A stretch of 64,000 nucleotides of DNA. Origin: UBA7803 sp040219135. Lineage in GTDB: Bacteria > Pseudomonadota > Gammaproteobacteria > Pseudomonadales > Azotimanducaceae. The stretch lies in NCBI GenBank assembly GCA_040219135.1, contig JAVJTA010000021.1:131873-195872 (forward strand), in the 5' to 3' direction. Within the stretch, counting starts at the first letter, position 1. Each line of letters begins with the position of its first letter. Below, piece after piece: positions 44,316-54,310 of the stretch. Made by a program: the position numbers and the translations under genes. The notes under the pieces are model-generated. The model was not told the origin of the DNA. It ran no database searches and worked only from the letters and a program-made list of their open reading frames with translations.

Positions 44316-45837
44316 CGCTCGCCCCCGTCTGCGCCTCGTCGAGCGCACCCTGAATCGCCTCGATCAGCGCCGCCCGATCCGCTTCATCCAGCCTTGCGCC
44401 CTCGGCAATCCGGTTGCAGACATCCGGCGCGCGCGCGCGCACAGCCCCGCGGGCCGTCCGCTCGGCCTCGGCCACAGCATCAGGCTCCAGCTCATCGAAC
44501 AGGCCCTCCGTCGCCGCGAGAAGGGCTGCGATCTGCTCCGGCACATCAATGTGGTCGTGCTCGCGCTGCTTGAGCACCTCGCGCACGCGCAGTCCGCGGG
44601 TAAGCTTGCGGCGGGTCTCGGCATCGAGTTGCGTTCCGAAGCGGGCGAAGGTCTCCAACTCCTCGAATTGCGCGTACATCAGCCTCAGATTGCCGGCGAC
44701 GGCGCGGAAGGCGGGCAGCTGCACCTTACCGCCCACGCGGCTGACCGAGGTACCGATGTCGATGGCTGGGAGATGCCCCTTTTCGAAGAGCCCCGGCGAG
44801 AGATAGACCTGTCCGTCGGTGATCGAGATCAGGTTGGTAGGGATGTAGGCGGAGATGTTCTGCGCCTGCGTCTCGACTACCGGCATGGCGGTGAGAGAGC
44901 CGCCGCCGAATTCCTCACGCAGCTGGGTGGCGCGCTCCAGCAAGCGGGCATGGATATAAAAGATGTCACCAGGATAGGCTTCGCGCCCGGGAGGGCGGCG
45001 CAGCAGGAGCGACAGCTCGCGGTAGGCGCGCGCATGACGTGTCAGATCGTCGTAGATGATCAGCACGTCGCGCCCGCGCGACATGAAGTGCTCGGCCATG
45101 GAGGTGGCGGCATAGGGGGCGACGAATTGCAGGCCTGGCGCATCCTCACCGCTGGCGACGACGACGATGGCGCGGTCCATCGCTCCGTCGTCGCGCAGGC
45201 TCTGGATCACGCGGGTTACCGCCGAGGCGCGCTGCCCGATGGCGCAGTAGATCGAGATGACGCCGCTGTCGCGCTGGTTGAGGATCGTATCGACGGCGAT
45301 GGCGGTTTTGCCGAGCTGCCGGTCGCCCAGGATCAGTTCGCGTTGCCCGCGCCCAATGGGGATGGCAGCGTCGACGGCCTTGATCCCAGTCTGCAGCGGC
45401 ACCTGCACGGGCGCGCGGTGCATGATGGGCGGCGCCGGCTGCTCGACAGGCCGGAACTCCTGCGCCTCTATGGCGCCAGCACCGTCGAGCGGGCGGCCCA
45501 GCGCGTCCACCACCCGACCGATCAGACCGTCACCCACCGGTACATCGACCACCCGGCCCGTGCGGCGCACCGGATCGCCGGGACGCAGGCGCTCGGTCTC
45601 GCCCAGCACGATGACACCCGCAAGATCCTCGCTCAGGCTCGATGCGATGCCCATCACGTCGCCGGAGAACCTCAGAAGCTCATCGGCGTACAGGTCGGTG
45701 AAGCCCGCAACCTGCGCGACCCCGTTACCCACGGACACGACATGTGCAATCTCGGCCATCTCGATGGCGGGCCGGACCCGCAGCAGAGCGCTCTCGAGCG
45801 GGGTGAAGAGATCGTCATGCAGATCGTCGAGCGTCAT
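44302..45837 (-). CDS. atpA: N-ATPase alpha subunit
   Basis: 511 residues. P-loop ILGDRQLGKTA (the usual T replaced by L next to GK), ALGRPLDG, and catalytic-site segments such as VVASGEDAPGLQFVAPYAATSMAE. DELD-like and ISAYIPTNLISITDGQVYL segments match alpha subunits. Full length. N-ATPase alpha subunits are shorter and more divergent than the chromosomal housekeeping copy, consistent with this context. Overlaps atpG. Confidence 0.93.
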   Translation of the reverse strand: MTLDDLHDDLFTPLESALLRVRPAIEMAEIAHVVSVGNGVAQVAGFTDLYADELLRFSGDVMGIASSLSEDLAGVIVLGETERLRPGDPVRRTGRVVDVPVGDGLIGRVVDALGRPLDGAGAIEAQEFRPVEQPAPPIMHRAPVQVPLQTGIKAVDAAIPIGRGQRELILGDRQLGKTAIAVDTILNQRDSGVISIYCAIGQRASAVTRVIQSLRDDGAMDRAIVVVASGEDAPGLQFVAPYAATSMAEHFMSRGRDVLIIYDDLTRHARAYRELSLLLRRPPGREAYPGDIFYIHARLLERATQLREEFGGGSLTAMPVVETQAQNISAYIPTNLISITDGQVYLSPGLFEKGHLPAIDIGTSVSRVGGKVQLPAFRAVAGNLRLMYAQFEELETFARFGTQLDAETRRKLTRGLRVREVLKQREHDHIDVPEQIAALLAATEGLFDELEPDAVAEAERTARGAVRARAPDVCNRIAEGARLDEADRAALIEAIQGALDEAQTGASDGNA

Positions 45838-45845
45838 GGCGCCCT

Positions 45846-46640
45846 TCAGTCCGTGGCCGGCGTACGGTGGAGACCCCTGCGGTCGCTGCCCTCAATCACC
45901 TCGTCGAGCGTCCTCTCGAGGCGGTGCAGGAACCGCGCTGCGGACCATTCCACCGTCTGCTCGCCGATGGTCAGTCGAATGCCGAGGAGCAGATCGGCGT
46001 CCTCGTGATATTCGACACCGATGTCATGCGCAACACTCTCGTGGATCGTGCGGGTGACCTGGCTGCGCACGCCGGGCCTGAGCGCCACGGCGCTTTCCAC
46101 GCGCGCCGGGCCTTCAGCACGATCCGCTGCACGCACGAGCTTTTCCCGCGCGTCGGCGTCGAGGGCGCCGAGCCGGTCCACAAAGGTGCCGGCCACCTGT
46201 CCGGCAAGATCGCTGCCGGCGAAGTCCCGCAGCACGCGCTCGACGATATCGATGACCTGATGGCCAGCGCGCTGCCGCAATCGGGCCGTAAACGCCTCGC
46301 GTTCGTCCGCCAGATGCGCGTGCCACGTCCTGCGTTCGGCCTCGATCTCCTCACGGATGTCTTGCTCGAGCCGGGCGCGCAGAGCGACGGCCTCGCGCCG
46401 CGCCTCGTCCAGTGTCGCCGCGCGGCTGGCCTCCAAAGCCTTCTGCTCCTCGTGCAGGCGGCGGCCCTCGGCCTCGGCCTCTTCGCGCGCGGTCCGCGCT
46501 TCCGTCAGCCGGGATTCGATCCGCGCCTCACGCTGTGCCATGGCACGCGTGATGGGCAGGTAGAGGAACCGCTGCAGCAGCCAGACCAGAACCAGAAAGT
46601 TGACGATCTGGGCGGCGACGGTCAGCCAGTCGATCTGCAC
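45846..46640 (-). CDS. atpF: N-ATPase b-type subunit with delta-like C-terminus
   Basis: 264 residues from a GTG at 46640 with a GGAGGC ribosome site. One N-terminal span (WLTVAAQIVNFLVLVWLLQRFLYLP), a long alpha-helical coiled-coil stalk (about 35-150), then a globular end resembling delta (FLHRLERTLDEVIEGS region). No separate atpH gene is present in the operon, so b and delta functions appear merged, as in described N-ATPases. Confidence 0.85.
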   Translation of the reverse strand: MQIDWLTVAAQIVNFLVLVWLLQRFLYLPITRAMAQREARIESRLTEARTAREEAEAEGRRLHEEQKALEASRAATLDEARREAVALRARLEQDIREEIEAERRTWHAHLADEREAFTARLRQRAGHQVIDIVERVLRDFAGSDLAGQVAGTFVDRLGALDADAREKLVRAADRAEGPARVESAVALRPGVRSQVTRTIHESVAHDIGVEYHEDADLLLGIRLTIGEQTVEWSAARFLHRLERTLDEVIEGSDRRGLHRTPATD

Positions 46641-46644
46641 GACA

Positions 46645-46947
46645 TCAGCCTCCCGCACCCTGCGCGGCGGCCCGGGCAGCGGTCTCGGTGACGAGGCCGG
46701 TAAACGGGTTGGCAAAAATCAGAATCATCGATACTACGAAACAGTAGATGGCCGTCGATTCGATCATCGCGAGACTGACGAACAGCGTTCGCGTGATCGT
46801 GTTCGAGGCGTCGGGCTGCTGGGCGATCGCCTGCAGCGCCTGGGATGCGGCCCGCCCCTCGGCCAGCGCCGGGCCGATCGAGCCGATGGCGATGGTCAGC
46901 CCCGCGGTAAAGATCGAGATCACGGCAACCCAGGTTGCTGCATCCAT
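46645..46947 (-). CDS. atpE: N-ATPase c-ring subunit, predicted Na+-binding
   Basis: 100 residues, two membrane helices. The first helix has IGPALAEG with Glu30; the second has AMIESTAIY with Glu63, Ser64, Thr65 and Tyr68. Two carboxylates plus the S-T-x-x-Y ligand set are the known Na+ signature of N-ATPases. The C-terminus is longer than a standard c subunit. It is bounded closely by atpB and atpF. Confidence 0.9.
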   Translation of the reverse strand: MDAATWVAVISIFTAGLTIAIGSIGPALAEGRAASQALQAIAQQPDASNTITRTLFVSLAMIESTAIYCFVVSMILIFANPFTGLVTETAARAAAQGAGG

Positions 46948-46949
46948 TT

Positions 46950-47660
46950 TCAGTCTCCTTTGAAGTTCTCTGATTCGGCCGGAATGTCGAGCCCGTGGCG
47001 GGTGCGGCTGGCCGAGCCGATGTAGACCATGGCAAGAATGGCGAAGATGTACGCCTGGATCAGCCCGGTAAGCAGGCCGAGCAACTGCATCACGACTGGA
47101 AAAAAGAACGGCGCGACGCTGATCAGTATGCCGACGATCACGGTGCCGCTCATCACGTTGCCATAGAGGCGCACTGCCAGCGCGATCGTACGCGAGATCT
47201 CACCCACAAGGTTGAAGGGCAGCATCAGCGGCGTGGGCCGCAGGTAGGCGCGCAAATAGCTGGCGATGCCGCGCTCGCCTATTGAAAAGAGCGGCACCGC
47301 GATCAGCACGCAGATTGCCAGCGCAGCGGCGGTCGAGAGCGAGCCGGTGGGTGGCTGATAGCCCGGCACCACCGCCAGCACGTTGGCCGTGGCAATGAAA
47401 AGGAACAGCGTGCCGATGAACGGCAGGTAGCGGCCGGGATCGTCGGCGCCGACCTCCGCGATCTGGTCGCGGATGGCCGAGACGACCACCTCCAGCAACA
47501 CCTGCCAGCGCGAAACGGTTTCGCCTTCGCTCAGCCGCGCCGTGATCGCCCACGAGCCCAGGACGAGCAGCGCCATCACCACCCAGGTAAAGCCGATCGT
47601 GGCGTTGAGCTGCAGGCCCTGCCAGTCGTAGAGGACCCAGCTGTCAGGGCTTATTTCCAT
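46950..47660 (-). CDS. atpB: N-ATPase a subunit
   Basis: 236 residues from the ATG at 47660. Five to six membrane spans; the essential stator Arg is in GEISRTIALAVRLYGN, and PVVMQLLGLLTGLIQAYIFAILAMVYI is the conserved last helix pair. It overlaps atpR by 17 bp and ends 2 bp before atpE. Confidence 0.9.
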   Translation of the reverse strand: MEISPDSWVLYDWQGLQLNATIGFTWVVMALLVLGSWAITARLSEGETVSRWQVLLEVVVSAIRDQIAEVGADDPGRYLPFIGTLFLFIATANVLAVVPGYQPPTGSLSTAAALAICVLIAVPLFSIGERGIASYLRAYLRPTPLMLPFNLVGEISRTIALAVRLYGNVMSGTVIVGILISVAPFFFPVVMQLLGLLTGLIQAYIFAILAMVYIGSASRTRHGLDIPAESENFKGD

Positions 47661-47955
47661 GCCGCCCCGCCTGCCGCTGCGCGGCGCAGCAGGCACTGGC
47701 AGCCAGCCGCACGGCGACGAATCCGAGAAGCGCCGCGACGATACCCGCCGCCGCTACGCCCAGCGCGGCAGCCGCCGCCAGCGCGCCCAGAAGCAGCGCC
47801 GCTCGGGCCACCGCGAGCGCGATAAAGAACGCGACACCACCGCGGTACCGCGGCAGGCGCTGCACCGCCGCCCACAGCAGGCTGAGGTAGAGCCCGCCAA
47901 AACCTGCCCCCGCTAACACAGCGCCGAGGAGAGCGAGTACGGACGGGCTCATCAC
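47644..47955 (-). CDS. atpR: N-ATPase subunit AtpR
   Basis: 103 residues, about three hydrophobic helices with a conserved Arg (ALAVARAALLLGAL). AtpR is specific to N-ATPases and probably helps assemble the c-ring or compensates charges. The small hydrophobic gene sits between atpQ and atpB as expected. The start at the first or second ATG (47955/47952) is not resolved. Confidence 0.75.
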   Translation of the reverse strand: MMSPSVLALLGAVLAGAGFGGLYLSLLWAAVQRLPRYRGGVAFFIALAVARAALLLGALAAAAALGVAAAGIVAALLGFVAVRLAASACCAAQRQAGRHGNKP

Positions 47956-47982
47956 AGACCTCCGTCCGCCGTTGCACCCCGG

Positions 47983-48270
47983 TCACTCATCGCGCCCCTC
48001 GCGCTGGATCCAGTACCAGGCATTGAACGCGCCGAGCGCCGCGCCAGCGATCAGCAACGTCAGCGTCCAGGAGACCTCGCCGGGCCATCGCCGGTCAATC
48101 CAGAGGCCCAGTGCGATACCTGCCACGATCGGTATGGCAACGGACCAACCCACGAGTCCGAACATGCCGAGCCCATACCACGCGCTCTCGCGGTGGCGTC
48201 TGCGTGCCTCCTCCATCCGGCGTGCCTTGCGCGCGATGGCCTCGGTCTCGGTCTCCCGTTCGCCGGTCAT
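47983..48270 (-). CDS. atpQ: N-ATPase subunit AtpQ
   Basis: 95 residues: a basic, Glu/Arg-rich helix followed by two membrane spans (GLGMFGLVGWSVAIPIVAGIALGLWI and WTLTLLIAGAALGAFNAWYWI), as in AtpI/AtpQ-like proteins. Position between atpC and atpR supports the name. ATGA overlap with atpC. Confidence 0.75.
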   Translation of the reverse strand: MTGERETETEAIARKARRMEEARRRHRESAWYGLGMFGLVGWSVAIPIVAGIALGLWIDRRWPGEVSWTLTLLIAGAALGAFNAWYWIQREGRDE

Positions 48271-48659
48271 GGCCCCGCCGTCCCCAAGTCGCGGAAACGC
48301 CGGATCATGCTGGCCTCGAGACGCGCCAGCGCCGCGCGGGCCTCGCGCTCGTCGTCGTCGCGACGGCGGAAATCGGCCTCGACCCGAGCGCGCAGCTCAG
48401 GTAGATCGTCGCCCTCGACCGCGCCATGGACCGCCACGCGCACTTCGCCGCCGCACTTCACCAGAGTGCCGGAATTGACTGCAACGAACCGCTCCGCGCC
48501 GTCCTCGGTCTCGTAGAGAAGAATGCCCGGCACGAGTTCGGCAACGAAATCGACATGGTTGGGCAGCATACCGAAATGCCCGTCGGGTGCCTCGGCGACG
48601 ATGCGCCGCACGGGGCGATCGATACACAGGGACATGGGTGTGATCACTTTAAGCCGCAT
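48267..48659 (-). CDS. atpC: N-ATPase epsilon subunit
   Basis: 130 residues. Begins MRLKVITPMSLCIDRPVRRIVAEAPDGHFGMLPNHVDFVAEL, the standard beta-sandwich opening of epsilon, followed by an extended helical C-terminus. Overlaps atpD by 11 bp and atpQ by ATGA. Confers coupling and inhibition in F-ATPases. Confidence 0.9.
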   Translation of the reverse strand: MRLKVITPMSLCIDRPVRRIVAEAPDGHFGMLPNHVDFVAELVPGILLYETEDGAERFVAVNSGTLVKCGGEVRVAVHGAVEGDDLPELRARVEADFRRRDDDEREARAALARLEASMIRRFRDLGTAGP

Positions 48660-50052
48660 CGGAGCTGTCCTGTTCCGCGTCGAGGTCTGCCACAGAGCCG
48701 ATCATGTAGAAATCGCCCTCGTCACGGTCCGCGAAAGCCCCCGAGAGGATGCTTTCGCAGCTGTCCAGCGTTTCGTCCAGCGTGACGAAGCGCCCCGAGT
48801 CGCCCGTCATTGCCTCGGTCGTAAAGAAAGGCTGAGTCAGAAACCGCTCGAGCTGACGCGCCTGACGGACGGTGGCACGGTCCCTTTCGGACAGCTCCTC
48901 GAAGCCCAGCATCGCGATGATGTCCTTGAGATCGTCGTATTCGGCCAGGGTCGTGCGCACCGCGCGCGCGATCCGGTAATGGCGCGGGCTCACCGTGCCG
49001 GGCGTCAGCATCCGTGAATAGGAGCGCAGCGGGTCGATGGCTGGATAGAGTCCCTCGGACGCCTTCTTGCGCGACAGGACGATCGAGGCCGAAAGATGAG
49101 AAAACGTGTGGGTGGCCGCGGGATCGGTGAAATCGTCGGCCGGTACATAGACGGCCTGGATCGAGGTCATCGTGCCCTGGTCGGTCGAGCAGATCCGTTC
49201 CTCCAGATCGGCCAATTCGGTGCCCAGGGTTGGCTGATAGCCCACCCGGCTCGGGATGCGGCCCAGAAGGCCCGACACTTCGGAGCCTGCCTGCACGAAG
49301 CGGAAGATGTTGTCGATCAGTACCAGCACGTTGCGGCGCAGGTCGTCGCGGAAATACTCGGCCATAGTCAGCGCAGCGTGGCCCACGCGAAACCGTACGC
49401 CGGGGCTTTCGTTCATCTGGCCGAATACCATCACTGTATTGTGCAGCACGCCCGCCTCGCCCATCTCGCGATACAGTTCCTCGGCCTCGCGCGAGCGTTC
49501 GCCGATCCCGCAGAACAGGCTTACACCGTCGTACTCGGCGACCATGTTGTGGATCATCTCGGTGATCAGCACGGTCTTGCCCACGCCCGCGCCGCCGAAG
49601 AGCCCCGCCTTGCCGCCGAGCTCCAGCGGACTGAGAAGGTCGATCGCCTTGATTCCCGTTTCGAAGATTGCGCCCTCGACCCGGCGCTCGGCCAGCGGCA
49701 CGGGCGCGCGCAGGATCGGTCGGTGGCGCATCTCGCCCAAGGGCGGGCCGCCGTCGATGGTCTCGCCGAACAGGTTGAACATCCGTCCCAGCACCGCCTC
49801 TCCCACCGGCACCTCGATCGGGCCGCCGGTGTCACGCACCGCTAGACCGATGCGCAAATCCGACGTGGGGTTCATGACCAGCCCGCGGGCGATGGTCTCG
49901 GCCGGCAGGCTGGCGACCTCGATGACTATCTCGGGATCAGTGAGCGTGACGAGTCGGGTCGAGATCGCCGGCAAGGTACCTGCGAAACGGATATCGGCAA
50001 TGCCACCACCCAGTCTCACAATGTGGCCGATTGACGTGTCACGCTCCGTCAT
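48649..50052 (-). CDS. atpD: N-ATPase beta subunit
   Basis: 467 residues. Walker A GGAGVGKTV, ELGGKAGLFGGAG preceding it, GERSREAEELY, LVLIDNIFRF (Walker B), and GRIPSRVGYQPTLGTELADLEERI. Full length with all catalytic elements. First gene of the operon, transcribed away from ackA across a 179-bp divergent region with no palindrome visible to me. Confidence 0.95.
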   Translation of the reverse strand: MTERDTSIGHIVRLGGGIADIRFAGTLPAISTRLVTLTDPEIVIEVASLPAETIARGLVMNPTSDLRIGLAVRDTGGPIEVPVGEAVLGRMFNLFGETIDGGPPLGEMRHRPILRAPVPLAERRVEGAIFETGIKAIDLLSPLELGGKAGLFGGAGVGKTVLITEMIHNMVAEYDGVSLFCGIGERSREAEELYREMGEAGVLHNTVMVFGQMNESPGVRFRVGHAALTMAEYFRDDLRRNVLVLIDNIFRFVQAGSEVSGLLGRIPSRVGYQPTLGTELADLEERICSTDQGTMTSIQAVYVPADDFTDPAATHTFSHLSASIVLSRKKASEGLYPAIDPLRSYSRMLTPGTVSPRHYRIARAVRTTLAEYDDLKDIIAMLGFEELSERDRATVRQARQLERFLTQPFFTTEAMTGDSGRFVTLDETLDSCESILSGAFADRDEGDFYMIGSVADLDAEQDSSDAA

Positions 50053-50231
50053 CGATTGATACCTTTGTGACGCCGCAGGTTAGCATGGACGTCGCAGGGT
50101 CTGGGTGACAAACACATTCGGTGCGGATCACCCGCTGCGGGCGGATCTGTACCGGCAGGCGTGTGATCAGATTCAGCCGGACCCATTTCTTCGCTGTGAA
50201 ACGCCACCTATCGCCGGTATGGAACCACGGC

Positions 50232-51338
50232 ATGCAGGTATTGACCGTCAACACCGGCAGCTCGTCAGTACGCCTTGCTTTGTATGAGCGTGGCGAGATT
50301 GGCTTGCGCGGCTGCGGATCGGAACACCTTGGATCCGAGGCCGGCGAGCCGCAAGCGCGGCTACGCGACTTCCTGGACCGGCACGCGCACACCCAGCCGC
50401 GCCTGGCAGCGCACCGAGTGGTGCACGGAGGCGCCATTCTGACGTCCACCAGCAGAATAGATGCCGCGGTCGAGGCGGAGATCGAACGGCTGGCGCCACT
50501 CGCGCCGCTGCACAATCCCGCAGCACTTGCCTGGATCCGCGCCTGTGGCAAAGAGCTCGGCACGGACGTCCCGCAGATGGCAGTGTTCGATACCGCCTTC
50601 TATGCGCAACTGCCAGCGGTGGCGTCGACCTACGCGTTGCCGCGGGAACTCGCCGCCCGACACGGACTGCGGCGCTATGGCTTCCACGGCATCGCCCACC
50701 AAGCGCTATGGTCGCGCTGGCGTGAATTGCGCCCGGATGTTCCGGATGGCGGCCGCGTCGTGTCGTTCCAGCTCGGCTCCGGTTGCTCTGCGACGGCGAT
50801 TCACAGCGGCCGGCCGCGCGATACCTCGATGGGATTCTCGCCGCTGGAGGGCTTGATGATGGCAACCCGCTGCGGCGACGTGGATGCGGGACTGCTGTTG
50901 TATCTGCAACGCGCCGAGGGGATGTCCCCCGCGCAACTCGACTCGCTGCTCAACGACGCCTCCGGCCTGCTTGGCGTCTCGGGCCTGAGCGGCGACATGC
51001 GGGAGCTGCTGGTGTCCGACGACCCGCGGGCACAACTGGCGGTGGACCTGTACTGTTACCGCGCGCGTAAGTACATCGGCGCCTATCTCGCCGTGCTCGG
51101 CGGCGCCGACGCCATTCTGATTGGCGGCGGCGTAGGCGAGAACGCGCCGGCGATACGTGCGCAGATTCTGCGCGGCCTGGATTGGACCGGAATCCGGGTG
51201 GACGAGGCCACCAATGCGGCGGCCACGGGAATCGAGGCTCGCATCAGCCCCGACGGCGGCCAACCCGAGGTGTGGGTAATCCCAGTGGACGAGGCGCAGT
51301 TGCTCGCCGAGGAGGCACTAGCCGCCGCAGCCATGTAA
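50232..51338 (+). CDS. ackA: acetate kinase
   Basis: 368 residues from the ATG at 50232. Begins with MQVLTVNTGSSSVRLALY (phosphate-binding), has AHRVVHGG, VFDTAFYAQLP, YGFHGIAHQ, and HNPAALAW, GLLGVSGLSGDMREL and GGVGENAPAIR typical of the ASKHA acetate kinase fold. It would convert acetyl phosphate made by phosphoketolase to acetate plus ATP. It appears intact and is followed 15 bp later by the broken phosphoketolase gene. Confidence 0.93.
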   Translation: MQVLTVNTGSSSVRLALYERGEIGLRGCGSEHLGSEAGEPQARLRDFLDRHAHTQPRLAAHRVVHGGAILTSTSRIDAAVEAEIERLAPLAPLHNPAALAWIRACGKELGTDVPQMAVFDTAFYAQLPAVASTYALPRELAARHGLRRYGFHGIAHQALWSRWRELRPDVPDGGRVVSFQLGSGCSATAIHSGRPRDTSMGFSPLEGLMMATRCGDVDAGLLLYLQRAEGMSPAQLDSLLNDASGLLGVSGLSGDMRELLVSDDPRAQLAVDLYCYRARKYIGAYLAVLGGADAILIGGGVGENAPAIRAQILRGLDWTGIRVDEATNAAATGIEARISPDGGQPEVWVIPVDEAQLLAEEALAAAAM

Positions 51339-51353
51339 ACCCGGAGGGCCAAC

Positions 51354-53747
51354 ATGCAAACGAACACGAAGCGGAGCGCCGTGGTGCCGTCGGCCGATGA
51401 GCTCGCGCGGCTTGATGCCTGGTGGCGCGCGGCGAATTATCTTTCCGTCGGGCAGATCTATCTGCTCGACAACCCGCTGCTCCGCGAGCCGCTGAAGCTC
51501 GAGCACGTCAAACCGCGGCTGGTCGGCCACTGGGGTACGACCCCGGGCCTCAGTTTCATCTACGTCCATCTCAACCGCGTGATCGCGGCCCATGATCTCG
51601 ACATGATCTACGTCGCCGGTCCAGGCCACGGCGGCCCGGCGCTGGCTGCCAACACCTGGCTCGAGGGCAGCTACAGCGAGCACTACCCGGAGGTCACACC
51701 GGACGCCGAGGGCATGAAGCGGCTGTTCCGCCAATTCTCATTCCCCGGCGGCATCGGCAGCCACGTCACGCCGGAGATCCCCGGCTCGATCCATGAAGGC
51801 GGCGAGCTCGGCTACGCGCTGTCCCACGCCTTCGGCGCCGCGTTCGACAACCCGGAGCTGATCGTCGCCTGCGTGATCGGTGACGGCGAAGCTGAGACGG
51901 GGCCGCTGGCTGCCGCCTGACATTCCAACAAATTTCTCAATCCCGCCGCCGATGGCGCGGTGCTGCCGATCCTGCACCTCAACGGCTACAAGATTGCCAA
52001 CCCCGCGGTGCTGGCGCGCATCCCGCATGAGGAGCTCGAGAGCCTGCTCACCGGCTACGGCTACAAGCCGTACTTCGTCGAGGGCGACGAGCCCGAGCTC
52101 ATGCACCGGCAGATGGCCACCACACTGGATACCGTGATCGAGGAGATACGCGCAAACCAGCGCGACGCGCGCACGGACGGTGTGACCTCACGACCCCTAT
52201 GCCCCATGATCGTACTCAAGACGCCCAAGGGCTGGACCGGGCCGAAGGAGGTGGACGGCAAAAAGATGGAGGGTTCGTGGCGCTCGCACCAGGTACCGTT
52301 TGCCGATCTCGCGGCGAATCCAGAGCGTCTCCTGTTGCTCGAGCAATGGCTCAAGGGCTACCGGCCCGAAGAGCTGTTCGATGCGCAGGGCGCGCTGGTG
52401 CCCGACATCCGGGCGCTCGCACCCAGAGGACCGCGGCGCATGGGTGCCAACCCGCACGCCAACGGCGGCCTGCTGCTCAAAGACCTGCGCCTGCCGGACT
52501 TCCGCGACTATGCCGTAGCGCTGCCGCGGCCCGGCGCGGCCGAGGCTGAGGCCACCCGCGTCATGGGCGTGTTCCTGCGCGACGTGATGCAGCGCAACCG
52601 CGATGCGCGCAACTTCCGCGTAGTCGGGCCGGACGAAACGGCCTCGAACCGCCTCGGCGCGCTGTTCGAAGTGACCGGTCGCACCTGGATGGCCCAAACC
52701 TTGCCGGAGGACGAAGGCCTGGCACCGGACGGCCGCGTGATGGAGATCCTCTCGGAGCACACCTGCCAAGGCTGGCTCGAGGGCTACCTCCTGACAGGCC
52801 GGCATGGGCTGTTCTCCTGCTACGAGGCGTTCATCCACATCGTTGATTCGATGTTCAACCAGCACGCCAAGTGGCTCAAGACCTGCCGCGAAATTCCCTG
52901 GCGTCGGCCGATCGCCTCGCTCAATTATCTGCTCACCTCGCACGTCTGGCGCCAGGACCACAACGGCTTCTCGCACCAGGACCCTGGCTTCATCGATCAC
53001 GTAGTCAACAAGAAAGCCGACGTCATCCGCGTGTACCTGCCGCCGGACGCCAACACGCTGCTGTACGTTGCGGACAAGTGCCTGCGCTCCCGCAATTTCG
53101 TAAACGTGATCGTCGCCGGCAAGCAGAAGCAGCCGCAGTGGCTCGACATGGACGCCGCGATCAAGCACAGCAGCGCCGGCATCGGCATCTGGGAGTGGGC
53201 CGGCACAGACGCCGGCGGCGAGCCGGACGTGGTGCTGGCCTGTGCCGGTGACGTGCCGACCATCGAAGTGCTCGCGGCGGTGGACATCCTGAGCCGCGAG
53301 TTGCCGGACCTCAAGATACGCATGGTGAACGTGGTGGACCTGATGACGCTGCAGTCCCGGGAGGAACACCCGCACGGGCTGTCGGACCGCGATTTCGACA
53401 CCCTTTTCACCACCGACAAACCGATCGTGTTCGCCTACCACGGCTATCCTTGGCTGATCCATCGGCTCACCTACCGGCGCACCAACCACAAGAACCTGCA
53501 TGTGCGCGGTTACAAGGAAGAGGGCACGACCACCACGCCATTCGACATGGCGGTACTCAACGATCTCGACCGCTTTCACCTGGTGATGGACGTGATCGAC
53601 CGCGTGCCGAAGCTCGGCTACCGCGCGGCGGGCCTGCGGCAGCGCATGCGCGACAAGCGCATCGAGCACGGCCAGTACATCCGCGCCAACGGCCAGGACA
53701 TGCCCGAAATTCGTGATTGGCAGTGGCCACACGGGAATCAAGACTGA
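51354..53747 (+). pseudogene. xfp: phosphoketolase (Xfp) with an in-frame TGA
   Basis: About 797 codons in one frame except a TGA at 51918-51920. Upstream: AGPGHGGPA, GGSIHEGGELGY-like ...GSIHEGGELGYALS and GDGEAETGPLAAA. Downstream: HSNKFLN, then ILHLNGYKIANP, KTPKGWTGPK and the rest of a normal thiamin-diphosphate phosphoketolase. The family usually has a Trp (S-W-H-S-N-K) where the TGA sits, so one base change TGG to TGA explains it. The product cleaves xylulose-5-P or fructose-6-P to acetyl phosphate. As read it is split into about 188 and 600 residues. Sequencing error is the alternative. Confidence 0.85.
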
Positions 53748-53749
53748 TC

Positions 53750-54085
53750 ATGACGACCAACCCTCTGATACGCCTGCGCGAACTCGGTCAGAGCACGTGG
53801 CTCGACTACATCGACCGTAATCTGATCGAAAACGGCGGACTTGATAGCCTCATCCGCGAAGACGGCCTTGCGGGCGTGACCTCCAACCCGGCGATCTTCG
53901 AAAAGGCTATAACGGCTGGTCGCGAGTACGAAGCGCCGCTCCGGGCGCTGGCCCGTGGCGGCCTCGACAACGCCGCAGTGCTCGAAACGCTGATGCTCGA
54001 GGATGTAGTCCGCGCGGCCGACCTGCTTCGCCCGGTATACGATACGAGAAAACCCTGGCCGCGATCGAACGGTATCGCGGCGTAG
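53750..54085 (+). pseudogene. tal: transaldolase, truncated after the N-terminal third
   Basis: 111 residues starting 2 bp after the xfp stop. Begins LIRLRELGQSTWLDYIDRNLIENGGLDSLIREDGLAGVTSNPAIFEKAI, a clear transaldolase start, but after VRAADLLRPVYD it departs from the family and ends at TAG. The catalytic Lys region is missing. The following 225 bp to the cupin gene shows nothing recognisable, so the rest was deleted. Confidence 0.8.
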
Positions 54086-54310
54086 AGTGAAGATAGGACA
54101 AGGTGCGCTGTCGCCCTCTACAACGGCCTCCATTCAACGCTCACTGGTGCCTGCGTGCGCAATCGAACAGAGATGACGTCGCAGATCCTCTAGCGTGCAT
54201 CCTCCACCGGACTCGGAAACGAGGGCGCGGATCGAGCGCAAGCGTCACACGGTACGCCCCTGTCCGGCTGGCGAAGGTGGGAACGATCAACCGCGCAAGG
54301 AGACCCTGGC

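Noticed and set aside
51918..51920. Recoded TGA (selenocysteine or Trp)
   Set aside because: The family residue is Trp, not Cys/Sec; TGA ends many clear genes here; no SECIS-like hairpin was evident.
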